Source of the DNA: Aphanomyces cochlioides
Taxonomy: Eukaryota > Oomycota > Saprolegniomycetes > Saprolegniales > Verrucalvaceae
Length of the DNA: 64,000 nucleotides
NCBI GenBank assembly: GCA_019828595.1
Contig: JAHQRK010000007.1
Location: 1,674,001 to 1,738,000, forward strand
Direction: 5' to 3'
The notes beneath the pieces were generated by a model. The model saw nothing but the letters and a program-made list of their open reading frames with translations. It was not told the DNA's origin and ran no database searches. The translations under genes were made by a program, and so were the position numbers. Below are positions 44,826-56,604 of the stretch, piece after piece (positions within the stretch are counted from its first letter, which is position 1; each line of letters opens with the position of its first letter).

Positions 44826-46437
44826 ATGGCGTGGCAAGACCTCGGTCGGGATTCGTTTCGATGTCCGCCGCTGAGCGAGAGTGCACGACAAGGACTGATT
44901 GACGAAGCGAAACTCGCGTGCAAGTACCTCGTCGTGACTGCAACAACGTCCGATGCGATCCCGATCGACAGCGTCATTATGAACACAAAGACAAACCGCC
45001 ATGCATCGGTACGACAGGGTGTCTACGAGTCCATGTTGAATGACTTGGGTAGATCCGCACGATCAAGGACAAAATGGACCCGTCGCTGGAAGGATCCCAT
45101 GTCTACACAAGGATTCGCACGACGATCGACGCTGTCTCGGACTTTTTCTACCTCGACACGCCCAACAAAGTGCAAGACTACTCCCGAATCATGGGGGAAA
45201 CCATCGTCAACAAGGTGACGTTGTACACGCTCGTCGAGCGACCGGTATCCGAAGCATCGTCCCAGCCATTGCACTATGTCGGCGTCGAGTGGGTCCTGAC
45301 CAAACCCAAGGCGTCGCCACCGCGCGACTGGTGTTACCTCTCAGTACGTGCACGTTCTTCGCGTTGATCTGGAGGGGAACATGTAGTACCACGACGAGTT
45401 TTGCTTCGTCGACGAAGGTTCTGGCGAACAACGCAAAGGCTGGGTTGCCTGCATGCACTCGGTCGACCTTGCTTGTTGCCCCACCATGGAAAAGCGCTAC
45501 GGGATCAATCGCGGCACGTTCATCCGGGTATGTCTCCATCCACGTCATCGCTTCCTAGCCTCTCATTTTAGTCCGGCCATGTATTCCTCGAAACGGCGGA
45601 ACCTGGCGTGTTGGATTACATCAAGGTCTCCCTCGTCAACTTTGGCGGCTCCGTGCTCAAGCATTGCCCGCAGTTCTATCTCAAGTCGCTCGTCAAGACG
45701 TATGGCTCAATCGTACGCGAGCTTTGTCGTCTTGTCCATGATGAACTTTGGTTGTAGGCGCTCAATCTCGAGGAGCATTTCATCTTGAGGCGCCTCCGAC
45801 CGCTCATGGACCTTCCTGCGACGCGCTTCCAGCAGAAGAAAGACGTCGACTACTGCAATCAATGCCTTGCAAGGTTTAATTGGATCACCGTGAAGAAGCA
45901 ATGCCGCGCTTGCGGCGACATCGTCTGCCAGAAGTGTAGCTCCAAGTGGCCGCTGCAGTTCTACGTCCACAAGCTTGTCAAAGTCGCGCTATGTGAAAAT
46001 TGCATCTCTGGAGCACAGAAGCGACCGCAAGAGTCCGCGACGCACACGTCGACTGCCACGAGCACGAGTAAGCGCATCCTTCCAGCATTAGGACACTGAT
46101 GTGCTTTGTAGTGGAGTTGTCACCGATGGCAAGTCGTCCTCGAAAGACGTACCTCGCGAGCGATCAAGAAGAGCGTTCGTTCCATCAGACAAAGCCGCTT
46201 GAACCAGTTCATGCGCGATCTCCGTCGTACTCTTACGACGAGTCCGAGATGTACGACAGCGCTGGCCCATCCGTCATTACGCTTGGAGCCTCGCCGCCGG
46301 ATGCGCCCGTCGACGACGACGAGATGACGATTCACTTTTTATCGCCGAGTCAATGGCGAGAGTCGTCCGTCACGAATGCGTCGATCCAGGACGTTCGCTT
46401 GACGCTCCAGTCCGACTCGTCCTCCATCTACTTGTAA
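44826..46437 (+). CDS. START-FYVE protein (copy F)
   Basis: Exon 1 begins AWQDLGRDSFRCPPLSESAR. After the first intron: IKDKMDPSLEGSHVYTRI, TIDAVSDFFYLDTPNK, PLHYVGVEWVLTKPK, YHDEFCFVDEGSGEQRKGW and SGHVFLETAEPGVLDYIKV. Then ALNLEEHFILRRLRPLMDL and the zinc domain CNQCLARFNWITVKKQCRAC, IVCQKCSSKWPLQF and LCENC. A small intron near 46085-46115 precedes the tail, which ends IQDVRLTLQSDSSSIYL. KKQCR again replaces RHHCR. Typical length, no damage seen. Confidence 0.9.
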
Positions 46438-47386
46438 TCGAATCGCTGTACCATTGAGTGTAGAAGAGCTTGGAGTGGGAGGGCCATGTGGCAGCATAAG
46501 GCTTCCCTCATGGCGGCGAGACTGTTCATGCTCCTGAGAAGCTCCAAGCCTCTGCGTCTTTGTCAGCATTCGAACGACAGCATGCATCAATCCGACAGGC
46601 ACCATATGCTCGCTCTTCATCGCAAGTTCACCAACGCAATCCTCAGTGTTTCTAGCACCATCACATGCCATGAACCTACGCTTGACGTGGTAGAGATTGC
46701 TCGCTCAACCTACAAACCTTTAGCAACAATCCGGGTGCGCCTTGATGCCCTAGATGCGTCATGGAGAGTCACCGTCATCGTCATGGGAAGGTTTCCTAGC
46801 TGCTTAAGGGAGGCGCTCTTGATCCTCCTGTTGGAATGCTTGCGATGTTGATCGAGGTTTAGTCGCCGTGTCTGTAATCTCTTTCAAGGAGCGCCAAGTG
46901 GCGCCGTCGTATGGCGCGTCTTTATGTACTCTTGCGCTGCTTGACGAAAGCCAAGCTGATTCGCTCGGCCTGCGCTTCCCCTCGCGTGAGCTTTGCGCAT
47001 CTTTCATCCTCATGGAGCGCAGAGCGGATCTTCAACAAGCTCGAAAGGTGTCGAGATGGACCGCGTTATCATGGATAGACGACAGGGACATTGAGTTGTT
47101 CTGGACAAGTGGCACGCGGTGAGAAAAAGTTCTCCAGTTGAACAGGTCGCTCTGACGTGGACCCTGGAGTGGGCGTTCGGAGCCGCCAAGTGGTGGTAGA
47201 AGCGAGTCACAGGAGCATATCACCCGCAGACAGAAGCAGATGGCTGCTGTTTGGCACGACGTCGACTACTCTTTGGGGTTTCATCCGGTGCTGCATGGGA
47301 TTGGAGGTAGTCCCCCGTCGTGCTGTTGCTTGCCTCCTCTTGCAACGTCAACCTCATTCTAAAAAAAAAGCACAACGCGACAGAAC
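46438..47386. other. Long spacer between copies F and G
   Basis: About 950 bases. Open frames at 46486-46851 and 46868-47122 (+) show no START, FYVE or other domain and no splice continuity. It could be a decayed gene or insertion. No inverted ends were found by eye. Confidence 0.4.
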
Positions 47387-49040
47387 ATGTCGTGGGTGGA
47401 TATGAACAAAGGGAGCTTCAACTGCCCGCCCCTTAGCGAAAGGTCCAAGCAAAACATCCTCAACGAAGCCAAAGACGCATGCAGCAAGCTCATCATGAAC
47501 GTCATGTCCTCAGCCACGAATCCCATCTTCAAAGTCGTCTTGAACCCCAAGACGAAACGCCATGCGTCGGTACGGTGTCGCCTTGACGTACATCCTCACG
47601 GTCTCGACGGTAGTTCCGCAAGATCAAAGATCTCGTCGATCCCAGTCTCGACGGTGTGATCGCGAACACCAGAGTCCGAGCGTCGATTGAAGAAGCTGCC
47701 GACTTCTTCTACTTTGACTCCCCCGCCAAGCTCGAGAACTACGACCGAGTCATGAAGGACTCGGTGGTGAAACTCACATCGCTCTACACATTGATCGAGC
47801 GGCCTCAATCTCCACAGGCGGAACATCCACTGCACTCGCTTGGGGTTATCTGGAAGGTCACCAAGTTGTTCGGCACCACGCCGCGGGATACGTGTCTTCT
47901 TGATGTAAGCCCACTCCACTCAGTCACTCTCATGATCGTGTCGATAGTACCATGATGAATTCACGACTGTGGATCCAGCCACCGGCGAGGAACGACGAGG
48001 ATGGGCGCGTTGCATCCACTCTGTTCCGCTCAAGTGCTGTCCCGACATGAAGGAAAGCCACGGTCTCATCCGCACGACGGTCGTCCGGGTGAGTTCTTCC
48101 TGTTGAAGTCATCGCTTCAACTCCACTCCTCCGTAGTCTGGACATGTCTTCATCGAGTCGTCGACGCCAGGAGAGCTGGACTACTACAAAGTTCACATCA
48201 CGGTCGCGCAGAACGACTCCTTCGGCAGCTTTTCAGAGATGCTCTACCGCACGGTGATCAAGTTCTACAGCGCCAGTGTACGCCCGACTGTCCCCTTGAT
48301 CTCGTCTGACTCAGTCGCGTAGTTGCTCAACCTTGAGGGACATTTCATATGCAAGCGAGTCGTTCCTTTGCTGGAACTGCCCATGTCTCGGTTCCTCCAC
48401 AAGCGGGAGGCCGTCTTCTGCATGACGTGCCTCGCTCATTTCAAATGGACAAACCCAAAGCGACAATGTCGAAGTTGCGGCGATGCCATTTGTCTGAAAT
48501 GCAGTTCCAAGTGGTCAATCCACCTCGACACTCACAAGCAAGCCATCAAGGTTGACTTGTGCCTCGTCTGTGTCAGTGGAAACTCCAAGGGCGCGGTCTC
48601 TGCCGTGTCAGGCACTGGTTCTTTCCTCGATACTGGTACTCGTCGCTTGACCTGGTCATGTCGCTCACCACTGTCATTTTGTAGTCGTTGACTCCCCGAG
48701 ACTGTCAAGCACACCCAAGAAGGACAGTCGAAACAGCTCTCGCCATCAATCCGTCGCAACCCCAAACACCCCGGCAAAGATGGCACATTCAACCGAGAGC
48801 GGCGGAGAAGTCACGAGTCGACTGCGCTTGGAGCTCGATCCAGTCAAGACGCAACGTGCGAACCGTCCAAAGTCCATCTCAAGCGACGGCGTGGAGCTGG
48901 TCTTCGATCCAGTCCGAACTGAACATTCCCAGCGACCAAAGTCCGCTTCGAACGACTGGGGCTTCAACAACTTCGACTTGCTTCTCTCCCCAGGACGACA
49001 CAATGATCGAGATGATTCTCCGACTTCGTCCTTTTGGTGA
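47387..49040 (+). CDS. START-FYVE protein (copy G)
   Basis: Exon 1 begins SWVDMNKGSFNCPPLSERSK, close to copies H and I. START part: RASIEEAADFFYFDSPAKLE, PLHSLGVIWKVTKLFGTTPR, RRGWARCIHSVPLKCCPD and SGHVFIESSTPGELDYYKV. Zinc part: CMTCLAHFKWTNPKRQCRSC, AICLKCSSKWSIHL and LCLVC. After an intron near 48600-48685 the tail contains VDSPRLSSTPKKDSRNSS and ends NFDLLLSPGRHNDRDDSP followed by TSSFW, lacking the SSSIYL end of copies D-F. NPKRQCR carries an extra Arg relative to KKQCR. Confidence 0.88.
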
Positions 49041-50672
49041 AGATCTCTCTACCAGTCCGTCCGAGATGCATATAAGGCCGACTTTGTAAGATATGTAAAG
49101 CAATGTTGAATATGTGAGGCAGCCAGAGATCGACCAAGAAGTTTCTGCCGCTTGCGTCCGGCTGGAGACTGGACGATTACGATCGCTCGCATAAACAGTC
49201 TTCGGTATGTGAGAGAGCCGCGCTGGCCCTCGCCTGAACACGGACGAACAACAGCAGCGTCCAACTTGCGGTCGTCATCTGAATCGTTCCAGACGCAGAG
49301 TGTCCGCGATAACGGAAGGATGCGAGAAGGACACTCGCAGAAACTCTCCATGGCGAGTTTCTGACGTGATGCACTCGCTCCCCTCGATCGTACGAGGTGA
49401 AACGCCGTTGGCATTTCAAGATCGCGCGATTGCGAGATTCGCTTCACGCTTGCATACCAGAGTTGGATGATCGCATCCACGAACGCACGCGCGACTCATG
49501 TGTCTCATTCTTGATTCGATGCTCCTGGATCTTACACACCTCCTTTCCTCTGCAGCTCCAACTCTGTGATGCCGCGAATCTCGCGCTCGATTGATCCAAA
49601 TCTTCAAATCACTTTGCGACCACAGACATGCACCAATCGCAAAGAGCATGGACGAAAGTCAAATGCTTCCGCGGCTTCACCTCTGTCGTTCCACCGGCAA
49701 CAGATGCTCGCGATGGAGCATTGACTCATCGAGTGTCCTGTGGAGATCTCTGTCGCGTTCCTCTGAGTGTCATTGCCCGCGGAGTGGACTGGAACCATTG
49801 CGCGTGGTCGGTCAACGTACGGGGGCGGCAGATCGAAAAAATTAGACATGAGTATTTTGCCCCCACGGCGGCGGAAATGAAGCATGCGCATACACAACAA
49901 GCTCGTCGTGGCTTTGCCATCTTGCGTATGCCAAGATCGCATCCATGAGGAAACGAATGTGCGTTTCCTCGAAGATGCAATGCAGCTCGGATGATTTGGA
50001 CGAGAAAAGCCACGCCCGACTTCCTCGACCGTCTTTTCTCTCCCCAGGAGGCTTGCGCTTGTTGAAATGTTTATCCAGAGGAGGAGGCTAATGTCGACAA
50101 GTGAACCTCTTGCTCCCACTCCAGCCATGCGCGCCCATCCCGCTCCCCGTGATCGGTGCCGTGATGCCAGTGATGTTGTCAGTGGCTCACCGTGTGTCAT
50201 TTGACTTCTCAAAAGTTACACTTTCCAAAGTCAGTCAAAATTGTTTTAGTCAAAATATACTTAAATATTTGACTGATTTTTCCACTTATTGATTTTAAAT
50301 ATAAAATTTTTATGTTTGTTAATTAGTTTCGATCAAGCTAAGCTATTTTGAGCATATTGGACTATTTTGAGCGGTGACATCCGGACAATGTCTTATCGCA
50401 CCGTCAATGTTCTTCTGGAAAGTCAAGCCAGCGAGTGGATGGTTGAATGGATGGGAAGGAGATGGCGCACCTTGGGAAGTGAGTAAAATATCCCACGCTT
50501 GGCAAACGTGTTCCTTGGCCTTCGCGGCGATATGTCGCACATAACTCGCGAAAGTCGACGAGGAAACTGTCTGAAATGTTACTCCCAGTAGATGCAACAG
50601 TGTACCGTATTGCGACTTGCGCGGTTGGCGATTGGAATCATTTTTGCAACTCCCACCAAACGCACACATACC
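49041..50672. other. 1.6-kb spacer between copies G and H
   Basis: The longest gap in the array. A minus-strand frame of 202 codons (49604-50212) and several plus-strand frames overlap but have no recognisable domain. About 50205-50350 is AT-rich, with repeated TCAAAATAT-like and TTTGACTG-like words. No START or FYVE remnant recognised. Confidence 0.4.
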
Positions 50673-52228
50673 ATGCCGTGGCGCGACTTGAATAAAGGAA
50701 GCTTCCAGTGCCCGCCTCTCAGCGCTGCCGACCATGAAGCGCTGTTGTCCCAAGCGAAAGCCGCGTGCAAACACCTCGTTGTGATTGCCACTACTGCCGA
50801 CTCGGTGCCGATCGACAGAATTGCAGTCAACAACAAAACTGGACGACACGCCACGGTACGAACCTTCCTGCTGTTGAATGCTCATCTATCGTTGACAGTT
50901 CCGAAAGATCAAAGACACAGTCGATCCGTCGCTCGAAGGCGTCCACGCACACACGCGAGTCCGTGCTGGAATTGGAGAAGTTGCGGATTTCTTTCACTTG
51001 AACTCACAAACAAAACTCGAAGACTATGACCGTGTCATGAAAGACTGGGTCGTCAAGTTGACAACACTGTACACACTCGTGGATCGCTCCAACTCGACCG
51101 GAGGAAACAAGTCATTGCATTCGCTCAGTGTGATTTGGAAAGTCACCAAGATGGCCACCACGACACCTCGCGATCTTTGCCTCTTGGACGTAAGATATCG
51201 CCTCTCCATGCTGTGATTCACATGCTTCTTCCTGTAGTACCACGACGATTTCACATTCTATGATAATGCAACGGGACAAGTCCGTCGAGGTTGGGCACGA
51301 TGTATCCATTCCATCGACTTGCCCTGCTGTCCTGACTTGGAAGAACGATGCGGTTTGAAGCGGACTACCGTCGTGCGGGTAACTCCATTCCTCTTGCATT
51401 CATGTGCTGAATATGCGTAGTCGGGTCATGTCTTTATCGAGTCGTCCGAGTCTGGTGAGCTTGACTACTACAAAGTTCACATCACAGTCCCTCGCAACGA
51501 CAGCTTCCGACAAATCTCCGAGATGTTCTACCGCACAATGCTCAAGTTCTACAGCTCTAGCGTACGCCAAGCTGCTCTCGTCACACGCGTTCTCACCACG
51601 TTGTAGATGCTGAAACTCGAAGAGCATTTCATCCGCAAGCGAATCAAACCACTCCTCGACCTGCCCGTCTCCCGCTTCCCAAACAAAGCCGACGCCGACT
51701 ATTGTTTGCATTGCTTTGCAAGATTCAACTGGCTCACCACAAGACGGCAATGCCGAATTTGCGGAGATGTGACGTGCAACAAATGCTGTGTAAAGTGGTC
51801 CATCCGACTGGACACACACAAGCATGCGATCAAAGTCGATGTGTGTCAAGAATGCTCGTCCGGGGACACAAAGCGTGACGCCCTTGGCGCAAAATCCTCC
51901 ACCTTATCTTCCACCATCCGTACGACAATTGTCAGTTTCCTCACCGTTGCTCATACATGACATAGTTGGCCCGCACTCCAAACGTCAAGGCCAACAATCG
52001 TTACCGATTTTAGAAAGACCGCAACCTGCACGCGTGTCACCTTCATCGGAGCTAGAAACTTTCTCCAGTCGGGCGTCGGAACGCGTTGAGCAGCTCAAAG
52101 ATGTTCTCGGGAGCCAGTCGTCATCCAACTCAAGCGGCGACAGCATTGAAAACTTTGTATTGCTGCTCTCGCCCAGTCGTTGGCGAGAATCTTTGCAGGA
52201 CAAATCAGCGGTATGTATGCTCGAATAA
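50673..52228 (+). CDS. START-FYVE protein (copy H)
   Basis: Exon 1: PWRDLNKGSFQCPPLSAADH. START part: GVHAHTRVRAGIGEVADFFH, LHSLSVIWKVTKMATTTPR, RRGWARCIHSIDLPCCPDL and SGHVFIESSESGELDYYKV. Linker MLKLEEHFIRKRIKPLLDL. Zinc part: CLHCFARFNWLTTRRQCRIC, VTCNKCCVKWSIRL and VCQEC. TRRQCR is the most basic version in the array. The tail has NFVLLLSPSRWRESLQDKSA and stops at 52228; a further exon ending near 52403 (VTKYSPIYQSQ) is possible. Exon 1 and START sequences are closest to copy I, suggesting a recent duplication. Confidence 0.88.
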
Positions 52229-52656
52229 AGAGATGTGTATCAAGTGGAGAGTAGGAAGTGCTGTCAGTCTAGTCAATATCATTGAATGCGCGCTTGCAGA
52301 TCTTCCCGAGATCGCGCGAGAATCGCCCGACGAGATGTGCTCTCTCCACTGTCGCAAATTCTGCCAAGTCACCAAGTACTCTCCTATCTATCAGTCACAA
52401 TAATTCCCCAATTTATTCCTATATTAGTGACATATATCAGTTTAAAAGTTGTATACTTTAATCAAGATAAAAGTGACAATGACATGTCCGCTCGAAATAG
52501 TTTGCTCAATATATATATAGAAAACTCAGCTGGTGAGCTAACATGACTGACGGAAATCATCTTTTGGACAATTTCAAGTGTGCGTTTTTATGAGACCAAC
52601 TCGAGAATGGAGCTGAAAGTCCACTTGACTTTCAGTGTGCAATATTCGACCAAGCG

Positions 52657-54280
52657 ATGCCGTGGCGAGATTTGAACAAAGGAAGCTTCAACTGCGCGCC
52701 GCTCACTGAAGAGACGCGTGACATGCTCATCAACGAAGCCAAAATTGCATGCAAGTACCTAATTGTGAACGCTACGACGGCGGCCGACACGACATCCGTC
52801 GACAAAGTGGCCGTGAACGAGAAGACGGGACGCCATGCCACCGTACGTCGACGAGACTGCGAAAGTTTCCCCCCCCTGACCTTGCTTGATGTGTAGTTTC
52901 GAAAAATCAAAGACACGGTCGATCCGAAACTCGAAGGGGTCCATGCCTATACGCGAGTGCACGCGACGATAGAAGATGTCGCCGACTTTTTCCATCTCAA
53001 CACGCCCATCAAGTTGGAGAATTATGACCGTGTGATGAGAGATTGGGTGGTCAAGCTCACCACGCTATATACTCTGATTGAACGCTCGGATCGTGGCTCG
53101 ACGACCAAGCCGTTGTATTCGTGTGGTGTGATCTGGAAAGTCACCAAAGTCACAGGAACACAGCCCCGAGATTTGTGCCTCTTGGACGTATGTACTTTCT
53201 ATCTCGATGTGCTTGAAAGGTCATGTTGCAGTACCACGATGAGTTCACCTACGTGGATCAAAACACCGGGGAAGCCCGAAGAGGATGGGCTCGGTGTATC
53301 CATTCCATCAAGTTGTCATGTTGCCCCGACTTGAACCCTCGCTATGGTCTTCTCCGGACAACCGTCGTTCGGGTGAGTAACCGTGACTGACGTCTTGCGA
53401 TGTCACGTGCGTTGTCCTAGTCGGGCCATGTTTTTATTGAGTCCTCTGAGCCTGGAGAGCTTGACTACTACAAAGTCCACATTACCGTGCCACCCCGCGG
53501 CTCTGTGAATCAATTCTCCCAGCTCATCTATCGCACGATGCTCAAGTTTTACAGCTCAACCGTGCGCAAATTGCATTGCATGGTCATTGGATTAACCTGG
53601 CAAGTTAGGTGCTCCACTTTGAAGAGCATTTTATACGGGAGCGCATCAAGCCAATGTTGGATCTCCCAGTCTCGCGGTTCCGACATAAGTTGAAGACCGA
53701 TTATTGCGCGCAATGCTTCACTCGCTTTACGTGGATGACGACCTGCCGCCAATGTCGCGGCTGTGGTGATGCAGTATGTCAAAAATGTTCGTCCAAGTGG
53801 TCGATTCTCCTCGACACGCATAAACACGCGATCAAAGTCGACATGTGCCGTCAATGCATCACTGGCGAAACCAAACGTCGTCGACCTCCCCAGCCAAAGT
53901 CAGGAGCTGCTTCGATCATCAGTATTACATAACACTCGTTGGTAGTTCTAAACGTGGTGGCTGTTGTAGTGGGAACCACGCCGCGAAGCGCATACATGCA
54001 TGTCGACTTTTATGCACAAAGCGAGGGGTCTGCTCGCTCGTCATCTGCTCCAGTCGAGCCCGCGACAGACACAATCTACGAAGGCAACTCTGAAAAAGGG
54101 GAGAGGAACACTTCGCCTCAAGACAAGTCGGAAAGCAGGCCACAAAGTGGCAAAGCTCCCGTATCAGACCTCGAAAAGTTTGATTTGGTCGTGCCATGGT
54201 TGGAACCAACAATTTCACCATCCGATATCCTTCAAGAGCGCTTGACATTTGACTCCTCCGCTCCAGTACAAGCTTCCTAG
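52657..54280 (+). CDS. START-FYVE protein (copy I)
   Basis: Exon 1: PWRDLNKGSFNCAPLTEETR. START part: GVHAYTRVHATIEDVADFFH, LYSCGVIWKVTKVTGTQPR, RRGWARCIHSIKLSCCPDL and SGHVFIESSEPGELDYYKV. Zinc part: CAQCFTRFTWMTTCRQCRGC, AVCQKCSSKWSILL and MCRQC. The basic motif reads TTCRQCR, so an extra cysteine sits where Lys/Arg is usual. An intron near 53925-53970 leads to a Ser/Glu-rich tail ending DILQERLTFDSSAPVQAS, a weak version of the LTFxSDSSS tail motif. Confidence 0.87.
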
Positions 54281-54457
54281 TTATATAATGTGTCGTCAAT
54301 CAAACGAGAACTCTTGTGAGTCGAATTGACTGACGCGAAATGTGCAATGAGCAATGCTTTTCTGTCTTCGTCAAGAAAACACCAGCAAAAACGCTTCAGA
54401 ATGAAGTCCAGACTGATATGAGAAAGATCTGTCCACGTTGCGTTTCTTCTTCATCCA

Positions 54458-54564
54458 TCAAAGTACCTGTCAATGTGTCATCCACGAGTTTAGTCAAAGT
54501 ACCTGTCAATGTGTCATCCACGAGTTTAGTCAAAGTACCTGTCAATGTGTCATCCACGAGTTAG
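54458..54564. repeat. 36-bp tandem repeat, three copies
   Basis: Units start at 54458, 54494 and 54530, nearly identical, the third one base short. In one frame they encode a repeated VKVPVNVSSTSL. No larger gene contains them, so coding is doubtful. Confidence 0.85.
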
Positions 54565-54777
54565 TGGCATGCTGTTCTTTGTCGTGCCATGGTCTTCTCA
54601 CAAACCCGCGAAAAAAATCGGCCAAGACGCCACAACGTTGGAGTCTACGCTGTACGATATGCACCATACATCAACGCTCGCTGCTCCGTCCTCGGTCCAA
54701 AGTCTTGCAGCGAGCTAGAGGATGTCGTGTGGCGTGCCGATTCCAATCGCGCCCATGTCGTTGTTCCCATCGGAGAT

Positions 54778-54828
54778 ATCCGGATAAATATTGCAAACCA
54801 CCAATCCGAATTCAGAATTCATCCGGAT
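54778..54828. promoter_or_regulatory. Two ATCCGGAT palindromes with a CCAAT between
   Basis: ATCCGGAT at 54778-54785 and 54821-54828, with CCAAT at 54801, about 75 bases before the start of copy J. Confidence 0.5.
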
Positions 54829-54900
54829 ACGACATTACTTTCGACAATATGGTCCAGGTTAGTGGCGCATTCTTTGAATCTTGCTGGTCGTGCGGGGAAG

Positions 54901-56604
54901 ATGTCGTGGCGGGACATGACGGAGACGTCGTTCCATCGCCCGCCGCTGAGCGAAAGTGCGCGTCGGAATCTCATCGCTGAAGCGAAGTCTGCCTGTAAGT
55001 ATCTCGTCATGAGTGCAACGACGGCGACGACGACTCCCATCGAAAAAGTCGTCTTGAACCCGAGCACCGGTCGCCACATGACGGTATGAAAGGGACATGG
55101 TAGCTTCATGCGTGTGATCGTGACGTACAGGTTCGAATGATTCGCGACCCCGTGGATCCAAAGCTGGAAGGTTTCCATGCACATACGCGAGTCCGTGCGT
55201 CGATTGAAGAAGTCGCCGATTTCTTCTACATTGATTCGCCCGCCAAGTCCCAAGCGTATTTCAGCGTCATGGATGACTTAGTCATGAAGCGATGTACGCT
55301 CTACACGTTGGTCGAACGACCTATTTCGGAGGCATCCTCACAACCGCTTCACTATGTCGGGGTCGACTGGAAAGTGATCAAATCGGCAGGAGGAGCGCCA
55401 CGCGATCTCTGTTTGCTTGATGTCCGTCTCCTTCCTCTTCCAAGCGTTGACGCTCATGTGTAGTACCACGACCAATTTTCATTCTACGACGAAGAAACAC
55501 AATCTTCACGAAGAGGATGGGCACGCTGCATCCATTCCGTGGAACTACCATGCTGTCCAGATATGGAGAGGCGATTCGGTCTGGTTCGCTCCACTATCGT
55601 GCGGGTAAGTCGACTCTCTTCTTGGCGCCTCTCAGGTCAGGCTACTGCAGTCTGGCTACGTCTTTGTCGAGTCGATAGAGCCAGGAGTCCTCGATTATTA
55701 CAAAATCTACACGATGGCACCCACCGGCGGCGTCTACAAGCTCCTCCCCCAGTTGTTCTACAGCGCAATGATGAAGCTGCACAGTCGATCAGTACCCGTC
55801 GTCGCTCCCGTCATCCTCATAGAGCTTGCATAGGTCCTGAGCCTTGAAGAATATTTCGTCGAGCGACGTATCAAGCCAACGCTGGAACTCCCAGCGTCGC
55901 GGTTCCAAGACAAGAAGAACGTCGACTACTGCATGCACTGCTACGCTCGGTTCAACTGGATCACCGTCAAGAAGCAATGCCGTGCGTGTGGCGACGTGAC
56001 TTGTCAGAAGTGCAGCTCCAAGTGGTCGATTCACTTGGGGAGCCAAAAGCATGCCAAGGTTGAGCTCTGCTTTGTGTGCGTGAGCGGCATGTCCAAGGAG
56101 CCCCAGGGAGACAAGAACAGTCAACCGCCAATGTCGAGTTCCCACAGCCATGTAACTTCCAACTCGCGTACGACGCTCGCCATGTCTTCCTCTTGCTCAT
56201 CGCTCATTTCTCTAGAAAACCGAATGCAGAACCATCGTCCAGCTCCAGCACCATTGCACCAAAATGGCGGCAGTCGCGAAGGACGTTACTCCGATGGCAA
56301 GTTCGGTCCTCCCCAACCTGCACACTCTAAACATTCAGGTCGCTCCGGGCATTCAGGACACTCTGGACACGCAAGCCACGGCCACATGCCGCACGCAGCA
56401 GAAGCGTACGACAATGGTCCGTCCGTCATCACAATCGGCACCTCCCCACCACCGCTCAGGAGCAGCAGCAGCGGTCGTGAAGAGACGTCCATGTCGCTCC
56501 ATATCATCTCCCCCACGCAGTGGACCGAAGCATCGCAAACCCCAACGTCCATACTCGAAGCTCACTTGTCGTTCCGTTCGGACTCGTCGTCTATCCATCT
56601 ATAA
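54901..56604 (+). CDS. START-FYVE protein (copy J)
   Basis: Exon 1: SWRDMTETSFHRPPLSESAR. START part: GFHAHTRVRASIEEVADFFY, PLHYVGVDWKVIKSAGGAPR, RRGWARCIHSVELPCCPD and SGYVFVESIEPGVLDYYKI. Linker VLSLEEYFVERRIKPTLEL. Zinc part: CMHCYARFNWITVKKQCRAC, VTCQKCSSKWSIHL and LCFVC. The tail is long, with a Ser/His/Gly-rich repeat (HSGRSGHSGHSGHASHG), and ends LEAHLSFRSDSSSIHL, the array's C-terminal motif. It is closest to copy F in the zinc part. Confidence 0.9.

Noticed and set aside
46438..47386. A decayed START-FYVE copy in the F-G gap
   Set aside because: No counterpart of the DFF, RRGWARC, SGHVF or zinc motifs was found in any frame.
49604..50212. A 202-codon minus-strand frame
   Set aside because: Irregular composition, no domain, no promoter motif; overlapping frames of similar length exist on the other strand.
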